This document shows positions 11,401 to 23,732 of a stretch of DNA of 64,000 nucleotides, one piece after another. The DNA comes from Arctopsyche grandis (lineage: Eukaryota; Arthropoda; Insecta; Trichoptera; Hydropsychidae), in the NCBI RefSeq assembly GCF_051622035.1, contig NC_135364.1:15245501-15309500 (forward strand), given 5' to 3'. Made by a program: the position numbers and the translations under genes. Position 1 is the first letter of the stretch, and every line of letters starts with the position of its first letter. Below the pieces are notes generated by a model. It was not told where the DNA came from and made no database searches. It saw only the letters and a list, made by a program, of their open reading frames with translations.

Positions 11401-14400
11401 GCGTGGCACGTAGATGAGTTTACGACAAGAGTGCCACGCTGTGGATGATTGGGCTGGGCCTTGAGCGTATGTTTGACCGTTGTTCCATCGAGTCTGAAAT
11501 AGTACAATATTAAAATTTAGTAAGTGAAAATTATATATGATTTTAATATATCAATAACATGAGCTAAGAACTGTCAGTTCAAGAAACAAGTTAAATAAAG
11601 ACTTAAGACTTCAATCGATCACCTTGTCGAGTTCGATTTAATGTGATCATATATACGATTGGGCCTGATATATGTAGGTTTCACACAACTTCCAATTGGC
11701 TCTTGTATAAAATGATACATATCGAAAAATATAATTTTCAAGCCTTTCATCATCAATTAAATACATATTACTCACTCCATTTTTATCATTGTCACACATG
11801 TTATCCATGTAGCCATCAGTTCTGTCAACATCATTCCCCAGATTTGAATTAATAAGCGTATCGTCTATGGTTCCGTCTTCTCGACTGCCGGGTCCACCGG
11901 TTCCTTCGATTGGAGGCGGATCGGCTCCGAACTTTTCAAAGCTAATTACTACTCCACTCTGTACTTTTTGTACTAAACTGTCGATGCACTGCATCAGCAT
12001 GCGGTGTGAAGTGATGCAATAAGAACGACCTGAAACATAAATACATTAAAAAATCAGTGCTGAGTAACAATACTAAGTAGCAGTAATCATCTCCACATAC
12101 CTCCTGTAACTTCACACATAGCATCGATAGGTGATGAATCTGAAGGCACTAAACCAGAGTCTCTTTCGACAGCAGGTGTTCCAGATAGACGTAATACTAA
12201 GGAAAATAATCTTTGGTCCCAACGAAACGGCTCCCTCGTTAATTCCGAGCCAGGAATCGGGCAATTCATTGGCAGGTTAAACTATAACGATCAATTATTA
12301 TATCAGTCGTGATAAATTAAAACGAAAATCTTTATTTTATTTGAATTGAACTCACGTCTTCTTGAACGCCACCGTTGCTGGTCAATTTTCCGCCGTCGGT
12401 AATCACAACGATCACCGAAGGCTCCAGATAGAATGGGCATCTGCCTTGGCCATAAGTATCGATACCGGTTTGCATTCGATTGATATTCAACACGTCGAAA
12501 GCATGTCTCAAAGCGGCACCCATTGTGGTCATTCCAAAGCATTGCAGATTTTTTAGTTCGTTTATAAATGTCGCCAGATTCTCTTTCCATCCCGCCTAGA
12601 TTGAAATTGAGTAGAAATTGAAATTGAAAGTTGCAATCAAATTGAGTATGCAGTTTTTTAGTAGCTCGGAAAGAAAGTTACCAAAACGTGCAACTACAAA
12701 ATAAATCTATAAAAGTTGATTAAATATTTATGTTTTACCTTCTGTAAGAAACAAAGGAATTTTTTAATTATTGCACAATTTTCAATATCGGAGATTTGAA
12801 ATTATAACATTGTTAAAATATATGAAAATAGTGGTTATATCCGGCTTTGCTCGGTATTTGTAATATAAAACTATTAAACATGGCCAATCTAATATTAAAT
12901 TTATTTGAATATTCATTTGTTTTTTTTATTAAATTTAACGTCACGGATTCTATGAAGCAACAATAGTTACATACATACAAAATCTCTTTCGAAATTATAT
13001 ATTAGATGATATATATATATAAAAATATTTACTAGTTCGAAGAATTTATTTTATTTAAAATTATATAAATAGATTAAATTTAATAATTAAAATTTGTGCA
13101 TATGTATGTATACATATATGCAAGATTTGTCAACTTGAGGGGAGAGAGCAGCATATACAAGGCACCTGATCTGTGCATGAAAGGGGCCCCAAAAATGAAA
13201 AGAAATAAAGTTGAAAAAAATTGGTTTTATGTATTTTCAAAACTGTTATGAAAACACTTCCATTATCGTCTCAGGTATCTGAGCTCTGTGGATAAGTTGT
13301 CCCCGCTTACTTTTTCTTGCAAAAAATATTTTGCTTATTTTATTTATTGACAAATCGCGAATTGTAATATAAAAAAACAAAATACATTTCATGACAATTC
13401 ATTGTACTTACAAAACATTAAACAAATTTTAACACAGAACGAATCTCCTCAAATGCAATTTTATCACTTAATATTAATTTCATTTACTATTAAGATTATT
13501 GAAGGCTGTAATTTTTTCTGTAAATATGACCCTGTGTAGACATAAATAAGTGGAGACGAATTTTTGATATACATACGTATTATGTAAAATTGAAATACTG
13601 AAAATGAGAAATAGTAATATAATAAAAAGGAAAATTTAAATCGATGTACTTATTTATTATTATTATTAAAATTATCGATTATAAGCGTCTTTGCCTAGTT
13701 TAAAAATAACTGATAAACAATAAATTTAATTAAAAAAAAATGAATTAATCGAATTCAAAAACAAAAGAAAATATTATGAAGTATTCGGGTATACAGTTCA
13801 CAGTGATGTGGCAACAGCTGACTGCATAGATTTTTTAGCAACCTAAATTGACTACAATGTAATGCTAAATTTAAAAAACTGACGGTATCAGTGTATTATA
13901 TACGCATGTGTATATATTGTTTAAATAAACTATCGATTATTATTGCAGATTAAAAAATAATTAAATAATCTTAGAAAATGACTCATTTTGTAAACAAAAA
14001 ATTCAATTGTTTTGTACAAAAAAAAAAAAGGTTCATTTGTTTTAAATAAAATTGGAGCAGCACACGTTGTGTGTGTTCGCGCGTAATTTCTAACGAAGAA
14101 ATAAAACAAGGAAGGAAAATAAAAAATATAGACGGGATATAAAAGGGCCGCAAGAGAGGCGTTTTTCCGGCCAACGACCGATTTGATTTGAAAGGTGGCG
14201 CGGCGCATGCGCGGCGCGCGGAGCGTTCGGCGAGCGGAGCGGCGCGGCGCGGCGCGGAGCGGGCCGGGGGAGGGGCGACGGCCAGACGAGGCGAGAGGAG
14301 AGGAGGGGATCCTCGAACGCACCTTGATGTTGAGCGGCGGCTCCTCGAACGTCAGCAGCATGTAGCGGTCACCGCGGGACTCGACCGACTTCTGGCGCAC

Positions 14401-14725
14401 CTGCACACACACACACAACACGACACACATTAATTTGACTCGTGAGAACGGGCCGTGAACGAAGGGTGAAGGGTTATCGGGGGGGCGGGGGGCGGGGGGC
14501 GAGGGACGAGGCGCAGCCATAACCTCAAAGGGAGTGCGGGCGGGGCGGGGGGTGAGGGGAGACGGGGGGGTGAGGGGAAGGGGGGGGGGGGGGGGCGCGG
14601 AGGGGTACCTTGACGAAGGTCTCGACGGCGCCCTTGGCCACGTCGAGCAGCGTGGGTCGACCGCCCAGGTAGGCGCGCTGGTTCATGGACGCCGACGTGT
14701 CGATCAGGAACACGATGATGGTCAT
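8489..14725 (-). CDS. IntS6: Integrator complex subunit 6 (INTS6)
   Basis: Thirteen coding exons, minus strand: 14609-14725, 14323-14400, 12356-12595, 12101-12281, 11776-12029, 11320-11493, 11036-11188, 10690-10917, 10203-10610, 9932-10132, 9198-9675, 8816-9115, 8489-8748. All introns are GT-AG; the exons total 3,072 nt, exactly 1,024 codons with stop (1,023 residues; human INTS6 is 887). The N-terminus is a von Willebrand A domain with an intact MIDAS: DTSAS at residues 9-13, Thr in GMTTMG near 89, and TDG with Asp132. Exons 4-9 carry family signatures such as GSELTREPFRWDQRLF and YNYPVLLPLLDDLFKVH; exon 10 has PIAQMGNYQDYLK. Exon 11 has a proline-rich run and the last two exons hold the conserved helical C-terminal domain. 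INTS6 belongs to the Integrator phosphatase module, which recruits PP2A to RNA polymerase II, and Integrator processes snRNA 3' ends. The start ATG opens MTIIVFLIDTSAS, matching the family; an in-frame ATG ten codons upstream is less likely. Confidence 0.96.
12832..12990 (-). mobile_element. Helitron-like 3' end, family 1, copy 2 (INTS6 intron 2)
   Basis: Minus-strand reading gives ...ACCGAGCAAAGCCGGATA, matching the 3' region of the copies at 1694 and 43540. The terminal CTAG is mutated, so the copy is old. It lies in the 1.7-kb second intron of INTS6; nothing else is recognised in that intron. Confidence 0.5.
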
Positions 14726-15010
14726 GGCGGAGCGGCCGCGGCGCCGCGCTCGCACGTGCCGCTCGCCGCGCCAAACCCCGGACGACTATTTACATGCGGC
14801 CGAACAAGCGACCCCCACCACGACTCCTCTGCACTCCCTCTCCGCTCGCCACCGCCTTCCTCCTCCCCCCTCTCCCTATCGCGGCATCGCGAGCGCCGCG
14901 TTCAGCGATTGCGTTCAGACGTGGAAGTGGCGTGTCGTCGTTCGGACCTTTCAGCTGTTGCGTTTCCGCTTTTCCGAACGCTTTTCTGTGTCCTTAGTAG
15001 TGACGCGCGC
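14160..15010. promoter_or_regulatory. GC-rich island at the INTS6 5' end, probable promoter
   Basis: A sharply bounded CpG- and G-rich block in otherwise AT-rich DNA. It covers INTS6 coding exons 1 and 2, the 208-bp intron between them and about 285 bases upstream of the start codon. It contains a run of 15 G at 14581-14595 inside a purine-rich G/A tract (14460-14605). The upstream part (14726-15010) is the likely promoter and 5' UTR. Long open frames on both strands here are by-products of the composition. Confidence 0.6.
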
Positions 15011-15981
15011 GACTCGTGTCCATTTTCATAGCCATTTTGTTTTTCTTTTGTTTTTTTTTCTCGATTCATTTGTTTATTATTTTGTTATCGATTTTATATG
15101 GCAACTCCTTTCCACTGGGCGTTGCAATTTTTTTCGCATGTTTTAAAATTATGTTTCACTTTTTCAACAGGCGCTTCTTCGTCGTCGATTGGGCGACTCT
15201 CAAACTTTTCGATGCGTTCTCTTTGTATACGCATAGTTAGTTATTCGTGAAAAGCTATTTTCAAGTAAAATTTCTGTGAACTTAATCTTTACGACTACTT
15301 AACTTTTTATTTAGTTAATTACACGTACTAATATGACAATTTTAATCTTCGAATGTACATATAAGTCATTTCGTATCCTACGCGTACGGAATCTATGCAA
15401 TAAATAAAAATCAATATATAAATAAAATAAAAATATATAAATTCACAATATAACTTAAAAATTTTACAACTAAGTAGAATGAGTACAATTTTGAATATTT
15501 AAGTTTTAAAAAATAGAAAATTGCTATCGTTAGCAATATACACACATATGTACATGGGTTTAATATTGACAAATCTGGAAAATAGCTTATATTGGTACCC
15601 ATTAATGTTATTACAAATCACATTATACAAGTCAAATTATCGTTCATTATTCTTTTTAGGGAGAGACTACGAACTCACCATACTCCCTTGGGGTTCGTTG
15701 GAAATCCACTATGTTTATTATTTGTATGAATTGTATGTTGCGTGCGCCGAAAAGAGGAAGATTAAACGAGGGAAGAAATAAAGAAACAATGTAGAGATTA
15801 CAAAAACGGGGAAAGACGACAAAGAAATAATTGAAATATGACAATTAATTGAAATATCAATAACAGAATAAACACTTATAATTTACGTGTCAATTGGACG
15901 AATTATAATATATGTATGTAGGTGTATGTAATTACATACATATGTAATATCCTTTTGATATGTCATTATTTATACATATAG
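15011..15981. other. Non-coding DNA upstream of INTS6
   Basis: T-rich and AT-rich sequence with no recognisable exon or repeat. The divergent side of the INTS6 promoter region shows no gene start that I can support. Confidence 0.45.
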
Positions 15982-16232
15982 TGAAACGAGTGAAGAGACT
16001 GAAATGGCAATTGGCGAGTCACGTGGCCAGAAGAATGAACGAAAGGTGGACAAAAGAGGTGTTCCCATGGTATCCGAGAGAATGTACATAATAGGGTGCG
16101 AGGAAGGTCACGAGGGAGATGGGTGGATGAAATTAGAATAATGTATGGAATGAGAAAGATGAGAGTTGCTCAGAGAAGAGTTCGTCCAACGTTGGTCGGT
16201 GGTTGTAAATGATGATGATGATGATGATGATG
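15982..16232 (+). mobile_element. RTE-type LINE 3' end
   Basis: Matches the 3' end of the other RTE copies (SHVARRMNERWTKEV, then WYPREC, with frame breaks) and ends in a long (GAT)n tail at about 16208-16232. 5'-truncated and dead. Confidence 0.75.
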
Positions 16233-16618
16233 TATACGTATAACACTTTCCCCCACGGAGTAGTTGTATTATTAAAATTGAAAACATGGCACTCTCGGTA
16301 TGCCAAAATATATTTAGGCAACTACGTCGATCAAATCGTATTTACAAAACACAAGAACGAGTGCGTGGGTTGGGACGATAAGCAAGCAAAAGCGAAAACT
16401 TTAAATACATGTATGTATGTAACCACACAATATGATAATATATGTAGAAGTTTTCGCGAGTGTTAATCACATGCCAAAGTGAACTCGAACATTTCGCATA
16501 CACTAAATGACCTGTTTCAATCTAATTTTCATAAGCGCAAACAGACTTGCGGTAATGGATCGTGGGAACCTCACAGGAAGAGTCCAGCGATCGATCCGAT
16601 GTTGCCATGTTATGCCAT

Positions 16619-16651
16619 GCCATGTCACGTGAAATTACCACGTGACATGGC
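16619..16651. repeat. Perfect 13-bp inverted repeat containing two E-boxes
   Basis: GCCATGTCACGTG (16619-16631) and CACGTGACATGGC (16639-16651) flank a 7-base loop. Each arm has CACGTG in the context TCACGTG. No gene lies nearby, so a regulatory role is unsupported. Confidence 0.5.
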
Positions 16652-16963
16652 CAAATAGAAAAATGGAAATGAACCCGTTGCATTCCCAAAGCTGTCGGGA
16701 CGCACTATGTACGATGGATATATAAATTCATCTACGATTTATAGTTATTTTCTATTTATCACATGCTTATGGGTATTGAATTGGATTAATGATACAAGTT
16801 CTTATACGTACTGTATACTGTATGTACATATGTTGGTACATATGTAGTTCAGTAGGTTATTATTACATATTATCAAACCTTTTAAATCCAGATATCGCTT
16901 CTGTGAAGCTTGGACTTTTTGATTCTATTTTATAAAAAAAAATGTATATACATATATTATTAT

Positions 16964-17417
16964 ATCATCATCATCATCATCTACAGCCATTCACCATCCA
17001 CTGCCGGATGAAGGCCTCTCCAACACGCTTCCACTCGTTTCTGTTTTGCGCAACTCTCATCCACCTCGCCCCACACATTTTCCTCGTTTCGTCTACCCAT
17101 CTTCCCTGAGGTCTTCCTTTTACCCTGTTGCATTCTCTCGGGTACCATTTAAACACTTATTTTGTCCACCTTTCGTCCATTCTTCTAGCCACTTGGCCCA
17201 TTGCCATTTCAATCTCTTTACTCTATCCACTATGTCCATTATCCTTGGCATACTTCTCACCCACGTGTTCCGCTTCCTGTCTTTCCTCATTATACCGAGC
17301 ATACGGCGTTCCATATTTTTTTGAGTGCATTGGACTTTGTGCAACTTGGTATCCAGTGTCCAAGTTTCACATATGTCATCACTGGCAAAATGCATTGATC
17401 GAAAATCTTTTTCTTCT
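16964..17417 (-). mobile_element. RTE-type LINE 3' end
   Basis: Starts with (ATC)n on the plus strand, the complement of the (GAT)n tail, and continues through the complement of the same polymerase C-terminal segment to the KKIFDQ-coding bases near 17400. One of the longest copies in the window; frames are broken. Confidence 0.75.
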
Positions 17418-18310
17418 ATATATATGTACATATACATATGTATATGTAAGTACATATGTAATAATTGAAATTCTTACCATTAAAATATTAGTAAATGCTA
17501 GTTTTAATTTCTTAAAGCTTTGCTTAATCTTATAATAAATTATTTACATTTACATGTATACGCATAATTTTTATTTTGACTTTGTGAATAAATTACATAA
17601 ACACATACATATGTTTGTTTGAGGCATCTATATACAAATATATGCATTTACTTCAATATCATTTTCTTATTCTATTGGAAACAGTGGGATTTCCACCGAA
17701 TAGCGTGGGCAGTTTTATAACTTTCTAAAATCATACAATTATCATTATCAAAAGTATGAACCATCATCTTTGAAACTTCCACAAAAACAATTGAATTATT
17801 TAATTTAATTTTTTGAATTTTCGTTTAATGTAGCATACCTGATATGTAAGTTGTTTGGGGTAATCATTTTATAGATATGAAGTTTTAATGCGTAAATTCT
17901 AATATTATTTGATTTAGATTAAAAAGGGTCATAAACAGAACAAATATGGTTTTATACTTGTACTGTATACAAACGACAACAATGATTTCAGACTTGAAAT
18001 TAGGTCGAGTTGCAAGAGTGGGTAGGGAAGTGAGTAGGCAAGTACATATACATATTATATAAGTACCATTTCTGGGTTTTGTGAAGACAGGAATGTACAT
18101 ATTTTTCACTTGATCATACATTGTGCTTAAACTTCTAAGTGAGGTCGGTTTTGCAATCGAATTTTACAAAATGACAGTATTTAAACGAGCGAGCAAATAA
18201 AGGAGAACGTGTACATACATAAAGCGGCGTGCGATACGTGATTAATATCACTATCGTCGTATTACGGAGATTATAAGAAATTTATTTGATATTTCTCCAT
18301 TATCGGCGTA
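17418..18310. other. Non-coding AT-rich stretch
   Basis: No gene or classifiable repeat seen; TACATATGTA-type motifs are frequent. Confidence 0.45.
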
Positions 18311-18385
18311 ATTTATTTATTTATTTATTTTATTCTAAACAGACCATTGTGGCATAACAGGAATTCCTAAAGCGCCACAATGGTC
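18311..18385 (-). mobile_element. LINE 3' terminal hairpin and (TAAA)n tail, copy 2
   Basis: GACCATTGTGGC (18342-18353) pairs with GCCACAATGGTC (18374-18385). On the minus strand the hairpin is followed by AATAAAATAAATAAATAAAT. The hairpin loop and the tail position agree with the copy at 5601. Confidence 0.6.
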
Positions 18386-18559
18386 AAAAAATATAACACA
18401 AAAAAAACAAAATAACAATTAAACAAATTAATACATAACGAAAATAATATACTCATCAATTATACATAAAAAAATACATTTGAACATAAACATAAATACA
18501 TCCATACATAAACATAAAAAATAGCATTTAATAATAACATATAAAGTAAAAATATCAAA

Positions 18560-18664
18560 TAAATATACATACGTAATACATAATATACATACGTAATATA
18601 CATACGTAAATATACATACGTAATACGTAATATACATACGTAATACGTAATATACATACGTAAT
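18560..18664. repeat. Minisatellite of TATACATACGTAA units
   Basis: About seven imperfect tandem copies of TATACATACGTAA, some with an extra TACGTAA. No gene overlaps. Confidence 0.75.
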
Positions 18665-21193
18665 CATCGAATAATTCCGTTTTCCGATTTATTTATTCAT
18701 TTCTTGGTCGGTTTCGTGTGAAAAAGATTATGTTTATGCAGATGTGAAATGACAGTGCTCATCATAGCACTGATATTTCAAAAAAATATTTTTTTTTATT
18801 TCGCATTAAAGTCGTGTGCATATTACTACTTGTCGTTACACTAACTTTTAAGCCTAGCAATTCTAAATTTCTTATTGCATTTTTTCAAGGGAAAATTAAA
18901 ACCGTTTTATCGTCCGTGGGCTTCACATCATGTTTTTTCGATCGATTTAAAAAATTATAAAATATTATTAAGTACAGTTAATTTCTAATTAAAAAGTTTA
19001 ATATAATTAATATAAATAATTTAGAAAATTATTTATATTAATTATATTACAATTTTATACGTATTTAAATAAATTTTCTTAACGAGATTTTAAATAATTC
19101 TACAAGAATGTTGAAAATTTGACTGAAAATAATTTTGCGAGGCTTAAAAGTTGGGGTATTTATACGAGTATATTCTACTGCCTGTTCTAGTCGGGTTTTT
19201 GATTAAGCTTTTGATTCCGGTGATTACTTAATTTATTTTTGAAAAAGTATTTTATGATTGATTAGCAAGAGAATGTTCTGCAATGCTTTCTCGTTGCCTT
19301 TTTGTTATTATAATAGGAACTTTTTTATATTTTTCAAATACACAAATGGGCAATCCATTTCCAACATTATCTAATACTTTTTGATTATCTATAAAATTGA
19401 CAATCATATGCTCGTCACAATTAAATGTGATAAATTCCCGAATTTTCAAGTGAAATAATGCAAAGATATTATTTCCGCCTTTGAATCAGAATTATTAAAA
19501 AATCGGCTTTTAGACATCATTTGGTAGTATTAAATTCTTATTATTGTTTTTTTTATTTATTTGCTTAGTCAATCATAGTTTATATACATTCACATTTTAT
19601 GCTAAATAATTTTTTGATATCATATATAAAAAAGTTTGAATATGATATTTGAGGGGGGGAGGGGGGCGCATCAAAATTCAAGCTTTTGCCCCGGGCGCAA
19701 CTTTTTCTTTGCACGGCTTCAGACCATAGGATTGGAAATATAACATATGTACATATGTAGATCCAAATTATCATCTATCTTTTATTAACTTGATTAACAT
19801 TATTTTTATCAATGGTTTAAAAAGACACTCACTCAATTATGGAGCACTCGTATTCTTAAAGATTTCCATTCAAAATACACAAGAGAAGAACCTCTGACAC
19901 GATTAATATACTAGTGGATTTCACGAAAGGACACTTATGGGAAACTACACTTACGAATCTTCCACCATTAGAACAGAATTCTTCCATACGTTCATAAACA
20001 TAATAGATAATTAATTTAAATGTAACATCAGATATTCAACATTATTCTATGTACAAAAAAAAATGATGAACAATATATTACAAAATTTACAGTATCCGCC
20101 TATGTGCTATGTTGCATTTCAAATTAATAACATCAGACTAAATGCATCATTGCACCGACAGGTGATTAAAACAAGGTAGTGAAATTTAATTTAATGCTTT
20201 ATTTACATATGTACATACCGACCACTAAAATGAGATCATTCATTGCTCATTTTGTAACATCCTACGGACTATCGTTGCATTTTTATAATACACACATATG
20301 TATGTAGCTTTGAGTATTATAATGAATCACGTATGATCGCTTAGGTATGTCACCATATTGGGGTCCACTACTTATACCGTTGTAAAATATGTCATGTATA
20401 ATTTTGTCTATGGTATGCGTGATTCTACTAATAAATAATGATGTTGGAAAAAAAATGAAAGGAAATATTTGATTCGCTTCGATTGCATTATGTCAACGTA
20501 CATATCTTCGCGCATGTGCTAATAATATTCTTTGCTCAAAATAGAAGTAAGCACACATATCGACCATGTGTGCTAATGATAACGACACTATGTTTCGCCT
20601 AAATCTTCTAATGTGAGAGTTATCGCTTTATGGTTTTAATTTTAGAAGCAAACTTCGTTTAGAAAACCTCAAAAATAATACGGTCGCGATAATATGCGCT
20701 TGCATTTAACTTTTATCGTAAAATTATATTATCGTATTTATATCGTGGCGAATTTTACTATTTTTTTTTAATATTATTTAATTTTTTTTAACATGCTATT
20801 GTGTTCGAATTTAGTATTCGAAAGGTTTTCGACGCGTTCTGCGATAACCTTTATTGCTTTGAATAATTTTATGACCAATCAAATCTTGCACAAATGAATA
20901 TATAGGTAGTACATCTCTATTCGCACTGGCAGATGTTTATAAAAATTGTTCAATTAAAAAACAAACAAGTGATGATTCAAATTTGCTTATCATTGTGGTT
21001 TTTTTTTCTAAACAAGTGTAATCTGGACGTTTATGTGATATATTGTGCCCAATTTGTTTTAGAGACTGGCATTCAAGACAAAAATGTCAACATTACTGTA
21101 TTTGGGATAGGTTATGAATAATGCGTATTTAATTTCCTTCGTTACAATTAGACAGATAATTAGCAAGAAAAATTCCTTATCTTTTATTCATAA
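18665..21193. other. Non-coding stretch with a possible hAT fragment
   Basis: Mostly featureless AT-rich DNA. At about 19652-19725 a GC-rich segment with GGGGGGCGCATCAAAATTC and TTGCCCCGGGCGCAAC resembles the subterminal part of hAT elements such as 37699-39326, but no terminus is visible. Confidence 0.4.
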
Positions 21194-21466
21194 CTAGTTG
21201 AATCCGGCATGCGTTGCAATGCCACTTTCCTGTTTTCCCGTTCCCGTTTTTGGACGATTGTTTTCACAGAAATCATCGCGGGCATGCACACAATAACACA
21301 TGCGTTTTAATGCTACTCATTCCTGTTTTCCCGTTCCCGTTTTTGGATGATTTTTTTTACAAAAACCATCGCGGACATGCACACAACAACTCATGTAAGT
21401 TTCATCACAATCAGTTGAATAGTATAGGAACGCATACGACACAGCAGACAAAGAGACAAATATTGA
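21194..21466 (-). mobile_element. Helitron-like element, family 3, copy 1
   Basis: On the minus strand it begins TCAATATTTGTCTC, contains CGTATGCGTTCCTATAC..., and ends GCAACGCATGCCGGATTCAA followed by CTAG and T. It matches the element at 59926-60262. Here an internal segment with CCCGTTTTTGGA(C/T)GATT is duplicated (about 21230-21300 and 21320-21390). No coding capacity. Confidence 0.7.
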
Positions 21467-21876
21467 TTTTTGTATATATAGATTTGTAATGATAGAACAG
21501 GACTGTTGATCCATCTTATATACATATTAATAATATTTATATATAATAATCCATTGACTCCTTTTTGCAACATAGGATTTAGTTCGATTAATTTTGATCT
21601 TAAGGTGATTTGTATTATACATACATATATGTACTTGAACTTCTCATTAACTGGTTTTGTTCTCCAATTTCTACGTGGTAATACATCATGCCCGTCATTG
21701 CTGGAGCAGTTGGACTTTTTGTTTCTAATAATTATGTGCATGGTAGACGGTTGTACATTCAGCCCACACAGTTCTTTATCGGACGGCTCCTAATACAAGA
21801 GCTATCCGACTTATTAATGAAATTTTTGCTGCCGTGCCGAAATGTATTTTTTTCCCATCTCGGTGAGCGTAGGTTA

Positions 21877-22179
21877 CACTGAGCAACAAAAATAACGTTT
21901 TATATTCTTACCGTTTTTTACTTGACTAAGTTTGACCCACTGAATTCGAATATGATAAATTTAATCTGAAAACATGTGACTATTGATTCCAATACTTACT
22001 TTTGGCACAGAAGTATGTATACCTACTAGATTTTGAATTAAAGACAAAATATAAAAATGTGTAATAATTGCCTATTTTTTTAAACGTTCATAAGCCAACA
22101 AAAATCATTCGAATTCTGTGGGTCAAACTTAGTAAAGATTGATTAGTCTCCGCTCCGGTATTTTTTTTGTCGCTCAGTG
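21877..22179. mobile_element. MITE with outer and inner inverted repeats
   Basis: The termini read CACTGAGC(A/G)ACAAAAA in inverted orientation. Just inside, a 26-bp inverted repeat with one mismatch lies at 21926-21951 and 22107-22132 (CTAAGTTTGACCCAC... on the left arm). A TA precedes the left end, which would suit a Tc1/mariner-type insertion, but the right flank reads TT, so the superfamily is tentative. Confidence 0.65.
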
Positions 22180-22203
22180 TTATCAGAGATTATTTAAATT
22201 TAT

Positions 22204-22257
22204 TTTTCTGGTATCCTGCGCTCATCATTATTTTCTGGTAGCCTGCGCTCATCATTA
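22204..22257. repeat. 27-bp tandem duplication
   Basis: Two consecutive 27-base units with one difference, containing CCTGCGCTCATCATTA. It abuts the LINE hairpin copy that follows. Confidence 0.75.
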
Positions 22258-22325
22258 TCAACATTGCGGCGCATTCAGAATTCCTGTAATGCCGCAATGG
22301 TCCAAACTTTAATTAAATAAATATA
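22258..22325 (+). mobile_element. LINE 3' terminal hairpin, copy 3
   Basis: ACATTGCGGCGC near 22261 pairs with GCCGCAATGGTC (22291-22302), followed by an AAATAAATAT tail. The arms differ from the other two copies by C/T changes that keep pairing (GTGGC versus GCGGC). Confidence 0.55.
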
Positions 22326-23479
22326 TGTGTATTATAGTATAATGAAATTTAATTAAAACAATACTAATGGCATGAATGTGTATACCATCAATAATACCAC
22401 AGAATTTTATTTGTTTTAAAATATATGAAGATATGCACTGTGGGAGAATATTATCATTTACATTAGGCTAATGAAATACAAACGACCTAGATAACCAAAT
22501 TTGACATTTTTAATGTACTGCCGAAATTTATCCGGTTAAATATTAACTTTTCCTGCAGGTTAATTTTGCTTTACTGTCTTTCGGTAGAACGTTTGCGTGT
22601 TTGAACCGTTTATCGCGTCAAATTCAATATTATCAAATGTTTATACATTTATATGTAAAAACAAAGCTTTATAAACGTAACACTGAGAAATTGCACAAAG
22701 TCAAAGATAAACATCTATCTAATTTCATATTCTGGTAAGCGTTGATATTTTGGCCGACTTTCACACTAAACTATGCGCTACTCGCGTTTCGTCATATGAA
22801 TTTATTTTCCAGTTCTACATAAGTTAATATAAATGGAGTAATCTTTAGGTATACAAATATATGTACATATTTTTCTTCTTTTTGAACAGCATTCATTACC
22901 TTTGGCACTTTTGGCATCGAATTGAATGTAGAGGTTATAGAGTTGAATAAAATGTAAAATGCGATTACGAAGGTCGTTAAGGATATAAAAAGGCGAAACC
23001 AGTTAATACTCCCGCATATGTGAATTTCGTCTTTAAACTTCAGTGGCTATGTAATAAAGGTGCAAATCTCTATGTAGGTTTTTTTTGTAAACGATCTTAA
23101 ATTGATATTTAAGATCTTATTTATTTATAAAATAAATAAATAAGCCAACGAAATGTGCAAGTAAATATAAATATATATGGAGGTATATGCACGTAAGCAA
23201 TTAAATATACATATACAAAATCAATTAATTTTGACTGGTATATCTGCAAATTGATAATGTCAATTAATAAATAGGTAACTACATGCATATAGCTCATTAT
23301 CGCTAACGACATTATCATATGTACGACATTATCATACATATGTATATAATTTAATGCGCAAAGTTGAAAAGTTCATACATGTAATATAACATGTATATGA
23401 AACATTTCTTTCGGGGATTATTGAGATTGAGGAGCAGTAACGTCGCTATTTTTAGCGCAGTAGCGTCGCGTCGGAGGTT
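22326..23479. other. Non-coding stretch
   Basis: No gene or classifiable element recognised. Confidence 0.4.
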
Positions 23480-23640
23480 CTGCGTCATAAGGTCCAATGA
23501 TATAAGATCCAACGACAAAGGTACCACGAAAGAAGATCCATCCGATATAATGTTCACCTGATTAGTGATCCAGACGATAAAAAACCCAGATGATAAAACG
23601 TCCGACCGAAAATCGTCCAACCGCTTAAAGGTCCAGCCAC
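23480..23640. repeat. Degenerate 15-17-bp array with GTCC/GATCC cores
   Basis: About ten consecutive imperfect units share a core such as AAGGTCCAATGAT, AAGATCCAACGAC, AATCGTCCAACCG and AAAGGTCCAGCCA, with drifting spacers. It resembles in grammar, but not in core sequence, the arrays at 45715 and 47480. Confidence 0.55.
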
Positions 23641-23707
23641 AAAAATTTCGAAAACAAAATATAAAAAAAGTTATAATGATTGATAAAACGCTCCATATTT
23701 AATTTGG

Positions 23708-23732
23708 ATATCGAGTCAATTTGACTCGATAT
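23708..23732. repeat. 25-bp near-perfect palindrome
   Basis: ATATCGAGTCAA faces TTGACTCGATAT around a central T. Related CTCGATATTCGATT words follow to 23790, and GGATATCGAGTCA recurs at 23880. Confidence 0.6.

Noticed and set aside
13930..15146. Several long open frames on both strands (up to 196 codons)
   Set aside because: They are shadows of the GC-rich island, where stop codons are rare; only INTS6 exons 1 and 2 are supported here.
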